Positions 5,057 through 9,519 of a stretch of DNA of 12,510 nucleotides are shown here, one piece after another; the first letter of the stretch is position 1, and each line of letters starts with the position of its first letter. The translations under genes were made by a program, and so were the position numbers. Under the pieces are notes generated by a model. The model ran no database searches. It saw nothing but the letters and a program-made list of their open reading frames with translations, and was not told the DNA's origin. The DNA is from JACQFZ01 sp045810625. Its GTDB lineage: Bacteria > Pseudomonadota > Gammaproteobacteria > Acidiferrobacterales > Sulfurifustaceae. Location of the stretch: contig JBJMVQ010000015.1 of the NCBI GenBank assembly GCA_045810625.1, positions 1 to 12,510 of the forward strand, in the 5' to 3' direction.

Positions 5057-5293
5057 ATGTTTTTTATCACTCGGGAGAAGGGGCAAGTCATTTTCATCCG
5101 GCCGGCTCCGCATACCGACCCCGCGACTCCGATCGGCGAAGTGTTCGCGGGAGGGCCGATCGAAATCCTGGTCACTCAGGTGAACGACTCCCAGACACGG
5201 CTCGGCATCACCGCACCGCTGTCATTGTCGGTGCTCCGCGAGGAAATCGCGGTTGCGCTCGCCCAAGCGGCGCAGTCAAAGTCGACAATCTGA
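5057..5293 (+). CDS. csrA: Divergent CsrA/RsmA-family RNA-binding regulator
   Basis: A 78-residue protein alignable by eye with CsrA at both ends. The N-terminus M-F-F-I-T-R-E-K-G-Q matches the first strand of CsrA (M-L-I-L-T-R-R-x-G-E) and keeps R6. The core 'PIEILVTQVNDSQTRLGITAP' matches strands 2-4 (V-x-V-x-V-L-G-V-x-G-x-Q-V-R-I-G-I-x-A-P), and 'LSVLREEI' matches 'V-S-V-H-R-E-E-I', so the second RNA-contact arginine (E. coli R44) is R61. About 17 extra residues (A17-G33, 'APHTDPATPIGEVFAGG') are inserted between strands 1 and 2, making it longer than housekeeping CsrA (about 61 residues). CsrA dimers bind GGA motifs in mRNA leaders to block or stabilise translation. ATG 5057 is preceded by GAGGAG 5042-5047 and AAGGA 5052-5056, which themselves contain GGA. 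Its position directly after an XRE gene recalls accessory CsrA paralogues in integrative elements rather than the core gene. Whether it still binds RNA is untested. Confidence 0.8.
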   Translation: MFFITREKGQVIFIRPAPHTDPATPIGEVFAGGPIEILVTQVNDSQTRLGITAPLSLSVLREEIAVALAQAAQSKSTI

Positions 5294-5325
5294 CACCACG
5301 CGCCTGAAGAAAACCGCTTGGCGCT

Positions 5326-5344
5326 CGGGCACTTAAGTGGCCCG
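5326..5344. repeat. Dyad between the csrA-like gene and the sigma-54 promoter
   Basis: CACTTAAGTG (5330-5339) is a perfect 10-bp palindrome flanked by GGG 5327-5329 and CCC 5341-5343 with one bulged base, extended by C5326-G5344. It lies 32 bp after the csrA-like stop and 9 bp before the -24 element. Without a T-run it is not a typical terminator; it may be a protein-binding site or a transcript-end hairpin. Confidence 0.4.
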
Positions 5345-5353
5345 GCGGCGGCC

Positions 5354-5369
5354 TGGCACGGCTCCTGCT
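5354..5369 (+). promoter_or_regulatory. Sigma-54 (RpoN) -24/-12 promoter
   Basis: TGGCACGGCTCCTGCT matches the consensus TGGCACG-N4-TTGCW at every defined base except one (C for the first T of TTGC). The invariant GG (5355-5356) and GC (5367-5368) have the required spacing. The predicted transcription start is near 5379-5381, leaving a leader of about 20 bp that contains the GGGAGG ribosome-binding site of the lytic transglycosylase. Transcription would need an enhancer-binding activator; its site is not identified. Confidence 0.7.
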
Positions 5370-5399
5370 TTATATGGGGTAACGGCCGGGAGGTGCCGC

Positions 5400-6020
5400 A
5401 TGCTCGTCCAAAGCGTTTTGAAAGCGCTCACTATTGCGCTGATTGGCTTCGGCATCAGCGCGTCGGCGCATGCCGCGATCTACGTATACCAACTGCCGGA
5501 CGGCTCACGCATGGTTACCGATCACGCGCTGAGCGGCCGGCAGTACCGCCTGATTCGCATCGGCGATGCGCCGAAAGACGTGCGCCGCTTCATCGCGTAT
5601 CAAGATCCGCAGCTGTTTCGCGCGGACCCGGATGCGTTCGATCGCCTCATTCGCCGCGTGGCGGCGGAGCACCAGGTCGACTTCGCGCTGGTAAAGGCGG
5701 TTATGCATGTCGAGTCTTCGTTCAACCCGTACGCGCGCTCGAAGAAAGGCGCGCTCGGCCTGATGCAGGTGCTGCCGGAAACGGCGCGGCGCTACGGCAT
5801 CGACGACGTGTACGATCCGGCGCAAAACATCGTCGCCGGCGTGAAGCATCTCAAGTATCTGCTCGAAACATTCAAAGAACGCCGCACGCTCGCGCTCGCC
5901 GCTTACAACGCCGGCGAGAACGCAGTGTTACGACATCGCGGCGTGCCACCTTACCCCGAGACGCAGGCGTACGTGCGCAAAGTGATGCAGTATCAGCGTC
6001 AGTACAGCCGCTCCTCGTAG
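5400..6020 (+). CDS. Secreted lytic transglycosylase (SLT/GEWL domain)
   Basis: A 206-residue exported enzyme that cleaves peptidoglycan glycan strands by forming 1,6-anhydro-muramic acid in the periplasm. Residues 1-25 are a Sec signal peptide (hydrophobic 'LTIALIGFGISASAHA', predicted cut after A-H-A). Residues 26-60 form a short lead segment ('IYVYQLPDGSRMVTDHAL') resembling the small DUF4124-type module seen before some SLT domains. The catalytic domain spans about 80-200: E105 in 'HVESSFNP' is the catalytic glutamate, GLMQ is at 120-123, and AYNAGE at 168-173. ATG 5400 is fixed by GGGAGG 5388-5393 at 6-bp spacing; the frame is open further upstream but that part overlaps the promoter. 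It has its own sigma-54 promoter, so it is probably controlled apart from the XRE/CsrA pair. Such enzymes serve cell-wall turnover or local wall opening for secretion, pilus or flagellum assembly. No stem-loop terminator follows. Confidence 0.93.
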   Translation: MLVQSVLKALTIALIGFGISASAHAAIYVYQLPDGSRMVTDHALSGRQYRLIRIGDAPKDVRRFIAYQDPQLFRADPDAFDRLIRRVAAEHQVDFALVKAVMHVESSFNPYARSKKGALGLMQVLPETARRYGIDDVYDPAQNIVAGVKHLKYLLETFKERRTLALAAYNAGENAVLRHRGVPPYPETQAYVRKVMQYQRQYSRSS

Positions 6021-6759
6021 TCGGCCTCGCAAGCACATTCCAGTCAGAGCACGCGCTGTGCACCACGATGAAGGGGCGTGGCGCAACGGCTCGGCGTTAA
6101 GATTTGTCCGCTCGTTCTTTTAGCGGCGCCTTTCGCGTGAGGCCCGCTCGTTTGATCGCGAGGGTCAGTTTGGTGCCTTTGCGCTTCGCTCTGTGTGCAC
6201 CGTTTTCCCGCGTGGCGCATTTGCTGAGCGACATTGGCAAGTTCCTGAAGGACACCCGCGACAGCGTCGGCGAGCGCAATTCCCACGCCGCAGAAAGACA
6301 GGTGTTGTGAAGCGGTCTTCGAAACACGCAGACGCAATCGCCCGTTCAGATCTTGCCCACCGTCTATGCGGTCGTCATTCGCGCCGCGTGACTCAACCTC
6401 GACGAGCGCAGAAGCAGTAATTAAGTAGAGTACCGGGGATCGGATAGAACCAATTCCGCGATGCAGAAGCGAAGTTGGGCTCTTCCCATAACGATTTCGC
6501 GCTTCTAGTCGAGCGAAATTGCCGCACGACGCTTCGGGAATAAGATTCCTGCGCCAATGGCGCGAGGTAGCAGTTTTGTGCTGGTCGCGCACGCTCCCCC
6601 CGTAGCACAATAAGTTGCCGCTTCGCGGTGATGTAACTCACCGACCTGTCTTACCGGCCGGATTTTTTAACGAGCGAGGACCCGCATGTACTGAAAAGTT
6701 TTAAGGCCTATCGGCGAGTAATAAGCGAGGACCTAACTCTAACCACCAGGGGAATAATA
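6021..6759. other. Long intergenic region, no supported gene
   Basis: About 740 bp without a convincing gene. Short frames exist on both strands, but none combines a ribosome-binding site with a recognisable protein. The best is a minus-strand frame open over 6044-6610, with a helix-like stretch 'GIALADAVAGVLQELANVAQQM' near 6214-6279; it could be a decayed gene or chance. The right third (6626-6760) holds regulatory-looking sequence: a dyad CGGTGA/TCACCG at 6626-6643, a TAACG/TAATA + AGCGAGGACC direct repeat, and the ribosome-binding site of the next gene. No tRNA, terminator with T-run, or insertion-sequence end was seen. Confidence 0.45.
6668..6733. repeat. Direct repeat AGCGAGGACC upstream of the DUF6351 gene
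   Basis: AGCGAGGACC occurs at 6673-6682 and again at 6724-6733. With the preceding TAAnn the match is 13 of 15 bases, and the copies are 51 bp apart. Both lie within 95 bp of the ATG at 6760, so they may be tandem binding sites for a regulator of this gene or a small duplication. Confidence 0.4.
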
Positions 6760-9117
6760 ATGACGACTCGACTCAGTAAACGACACGCCGCGATGGCGAT
6801 GTTGCTCGTCGGCACCATGGCTTTAGGCGGTGCGGCGATTGCACATGATGTCGACCATTTTCAAATCAGCACTCTATCCAACCGAGCGGACTTGATCAGC
6901 GGCGGCGATGCGCTGGTTGAAGTGAGCGTCCCGCCGCGCGTCGATCTCGACGACGTCGTGATCACGCTGAATGGGAACGACGTGACCGGCATGTTCACGC
7001 GCAACACGGACGCGCGTACGTTTCGCGGTCTCGTGACGGGGCTCAACGTCGGCGAGAACCAGCTCGCGGCCGGTGTGAAAGTGCACCACCGCATCGGGCC
7101 GGGCGGGGATGAAACGGCGATCGTCGAGAAGCTGACGATCACGAACCATCCGATCGGCGGCCCGGTGTTTTCGGGCAATCAGATTCAGCCGTGGATCTGC
7201 GCGACGCCGACCCCGCAGCCCGGTTCGGACACGGTCCCGCATACGAACCCGAGCGGGCTCCACACGTTCGCGACCGACGCGCAGTGCAACATCGCGACCG
7301 AGGTTTTCTTTTGGTACAAGAGCACGGGCACGCCGGCGACTTGCTCCGGTATCGCCGGTCCCAATGCCTGCTTGAAGCCCTACAATGTCGCTTCACCGCC
7401 TTCCGACATCGCAATGACGACGACCGACAAGGGCGTGACCGTGCCGTTTATCGTTCGGCAGGAGCGCGGCACCATCGATCGCGGTATCTACGACGTCGCC
7501 GTGCTGTGGGATCCGAGCAAGCCGGCGAGCCAACAAACGGCTTGGAACGGAAAGCTTCAATACGCGTTCGGCGTCGCAAGCGGCTCGCCGCGGCGGCAAT
7601 TCGCGCCGAACACGACATGGTTCACCGGACTCGCGACCAACGACTTGGCGCTCGGGCTCGGGTTCATGACCGCCGCCAGCTCGCTCACGGATCATCAGCT
7701 CAACTCGAACCTCGCCGTCGCCGCCGAAGCGCTGATGATGATCAAGGAGCACATCATCGAGCAGTACGGCCCGATTCGTTACACGATGGGCGTCGGCTGC
7801 TCGGGCGGCTCGATCGAGCAGAACGTGATCTCCTCGCAGTATCCGGGCTTGATCGACGGATTGCAGATCTCCTGCACATATCCGGATTCAATCACCACGG
7901 GTCTCGAAGTGGGCGACTGCGTGCTGCTGACGCGGTACTTCAATTCGGCCGACTTCGCAGCGCTCAATACCGGCCTGACAACCGCGCAGATCAACGCCAA
8001 GCGCGCCGCTATCGCTGGTCATCTGTCACAGCTCGGGTGCCTCTCCTGGGTCGCTGCGTTCGGTAATACCGGTCAGCCTGGCAACATTGCGGGACTCCCC
8101 TCCGTGGGTTCGGCGATCTTCGCTACGACACCGCGCGCGGAATTCCCCAACAACTGCTTGCTCCCGCGTACCTTCGTCTATGAGCCGGGCGTCAACGACG
8201 GCGGGCTGCGCTGCAGTCCGTTCGATCACGGCATTGCGATCTGGGGCAACGCCGGCGACCCGGCCTTCCCGACCCGCGCCAACGTCACGACGGACAACAC
8301 CGGCGTTCAATATGGACTGAAGGCTTTGCTTGCCGGAAGCATCAGCGCGGAAGACTTCGTGGTACTAAACGAAAAGGTCGGCAGCGTCGGCTTCGATGGC
8401 AGGTTTCAGGGGCCGCGTGCGGTTGCCGATGACTTCGCGCTGCGCACCGCGTATCGCTCCGGCACGGTCGGCGACGGCCGCTCGTGGGCGAAAGTGCCGA
8501 TCATCGATCTGCGCGGCAACGACAATAACGGCATCCATCACATCTGGCGCAGCTTCGCGTTGCGCGCGCGTTTGGACCAGGCGAACGGCCATCACGCCAA
8601 CCACGTGATGTGGCGCTTCGGCCCGGGCCTGCTGCCCACGTTGCCGGCGAGCGCCAAGCTCTTCCGCGAGCAGTTCTTCGTGATGGACAAGTGGCTCTCC
8701 AACATGGAGGCGGACACGAGCCACAAGCCGCTCGAGCAGAAGGTGCTGGACGACAAGCCGGCCGAAGCGTTCGACTACTGCTATCTCAGCAGCGACACGA
8801 CGTTCTCGACCAAAGTGACCGACTTCTCGGTTTGCGACGCCGATCCGGTGCTCGCGGTCTTCTCGTCGCCGCGTCAGGTCGCCGGCGGCCCGCTCGCGGA
8901 AAACGTTCTGAAGTGCCAGCTCAAGGCGCTCGACCGTAATGACTATCCGGCCGGTACGTTTACGGATGAGCAGTGGGCGCGGTTGCAAGCGGTGTTCTCG
9001 ACCGGTGTGTGCGACTGGAGTCAGCCGGGCGTGCAGCAGCGGCCGGCCGTGACGAACCTCACATACGAGGCCGGCCCGGGCGGCAAGCGTCTCGGCCGCG
9101 CGCCGGAGTCGCACTAA
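6760..9117 (+). CDS. Secreted DUF6351-type protein, probable alpha/beta-hydrolase
   Basis: A 785-residue exported protein. Residues 1-28 are a Sec signal peptide ('MAMLLVGTMALGGAAIA', predicted cut before H29). About 30-130 is a beta-rich N-terminal region ('LISGGDALVEVSVPP', 'VVITLNGNDVTGMF', 'GLVTGLNVGENQL'), and the main domain follows from about 140. GCSGG at 346-350 within 'YTMGVGCSGGSIEQNV' has the G-x-S-x-G form of a nucleophile elbow (S348). Candidate acid and base partners are D376 in 'TYPDSITTG' and the H593-H594 pair in 'GNDNNGIHHIWRSF'. This combination matches my memory of the DUF6351 family, large secreted bacterial proteins of unproven function related in style to tannase/feruloyl esterase and polyester-oligomer hydrolases. 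An extracellular or periplasmic esterase role is inferred; the substrate is unknown. Many cysteines after the signal suggest disulfides. ATG 6760 has AGGGGA at 6748-6753. It stands alone, closed by a strong terminator. Confidence 0.8.
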   Translation: MTTRLSKRHAAMAMLLVGTMALGGAAIAHDVDHFQISTLSNRADLISGGDALVEVSVPPRVDLDDVVITLNGNDVTGMFTRNTDARTFRGLVTGLNVGENQLAAGVKVHHRIGPGGDETAIVEKLTITNHPIGGPVFSGNQIQPWICATPTPQPGSDTVPHTNPSGLHTFATDAQCNIATEVFFWYKSTGTPATCSGIAGPNACLKPYNVASPPSDIAMTTTDKGVTVPFIVRQERGTIDRGIYDVAVLWDPSKPASQQTAWNGKLQYAFGVASGSPRRQFAPNTTWFTGLATNDLALGLGFMTAASSLTDHQLNSNLAVAAEALMMIKEHIIEQYGPIRYTMGVGCSGGSIEQNVISSQYPGLIDGLQISCTYPDSITTGLEVGDCVLLTRYFNSADFAALNTGLTTAQINAKRAAIAGHLSQLGCLSWVAAFGNTGQPGNIAGLPSVGSAIFATTPRAEFPNNCLLPRTFVYEPGVNDGGLRCSPFDHGIAIWGNAGDPAFPTRANVTTDNTGVQYGLKALLAGSISAEDFVVLNEKVGSVGFDGRFQGPRAVADDFALRTAYRSGTVGDGRSWAKVPIIDLRGNDNNGIHHIWRSFALRARLDQANGHHANHVMWRFGPGLLPTLPASAKLFREQFFVMDKWLSNMEADTSHKPLEQKVLDDKPAEAFDYCYLSSDTTFSTKVTDFSVCDADPVLAVFSSPRQVAGGPLAENVLKCQLKALDRNDYPAGTFTDEQWARLQAVFSTGVCDWSQPGVQQRPAVTNLTYEAGPGGKRLGRAPESH

Positions 9118-9170
9118 GAAAAAAATTTAAACGAAGAAGAATTCTCAAGCGCAGTTCGGTTTAACTTGCA

Positions 9171-9205
9171 CGGCCTCGGAGCGATCCGAGGCCGTTTTGT
9201 TTTTT
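9171..9205 (+). terminator. Strong Rho-independent terminator after the DUF6351 gene
   Basis: A perfect 10-bp stem (CGGCCTCGGA 9171-9180, TCCGAGGCCG 9185-9194) with a GCGA tetraloop is followed by TTTTGTTTTTT (9195-9205). It lies 53 bp after the stop at 9117 and isolates the gene from the RHS gene downstream. Confidence 0.95.
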
Positions 9206-9519
9206 CGTGCAGTTAACTCACACGTTCTCGCAACTCTTCATAGCCGCGCGTTCACGCACGGTTCATCGCGGTGTGCAATGGCTCTTTCGGGCGATTGTTC
9301 ATTCCTCAATTTTTGCATAGCTTCCGCGCGGTCCCGCGGTCGCGTCTTTTTACGAAGAGTTCGCGACTCAAGCGGCAGAGCCAGCAAGAGAACGCAACAC
9401 ATGCTCGGTTACTAACGACGAACCAGCGCGCGCAGTGAAGGGGAACAGGACGCGTACCGGATTTTCATTTTTCTCCGCGTGCGTTCCTGTCATTGCAAAT
9501 AACGAATGGGGAGAAACAG
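9206..9519. other. Gene-free stretch before the RHS gene
   Basis: About 310 bp with no supported gene. A small hairpin CCGCG 9324-9328 / CGCGG 9335-9339 is followed after a few bases by TTTTT, too weak to call a terminator. No clear -35/-10 pair was found for the RHS gene. Its ribosome-binding site, GGGGAG at 9508-9513, sits at the right end. Confidence 0.45.
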
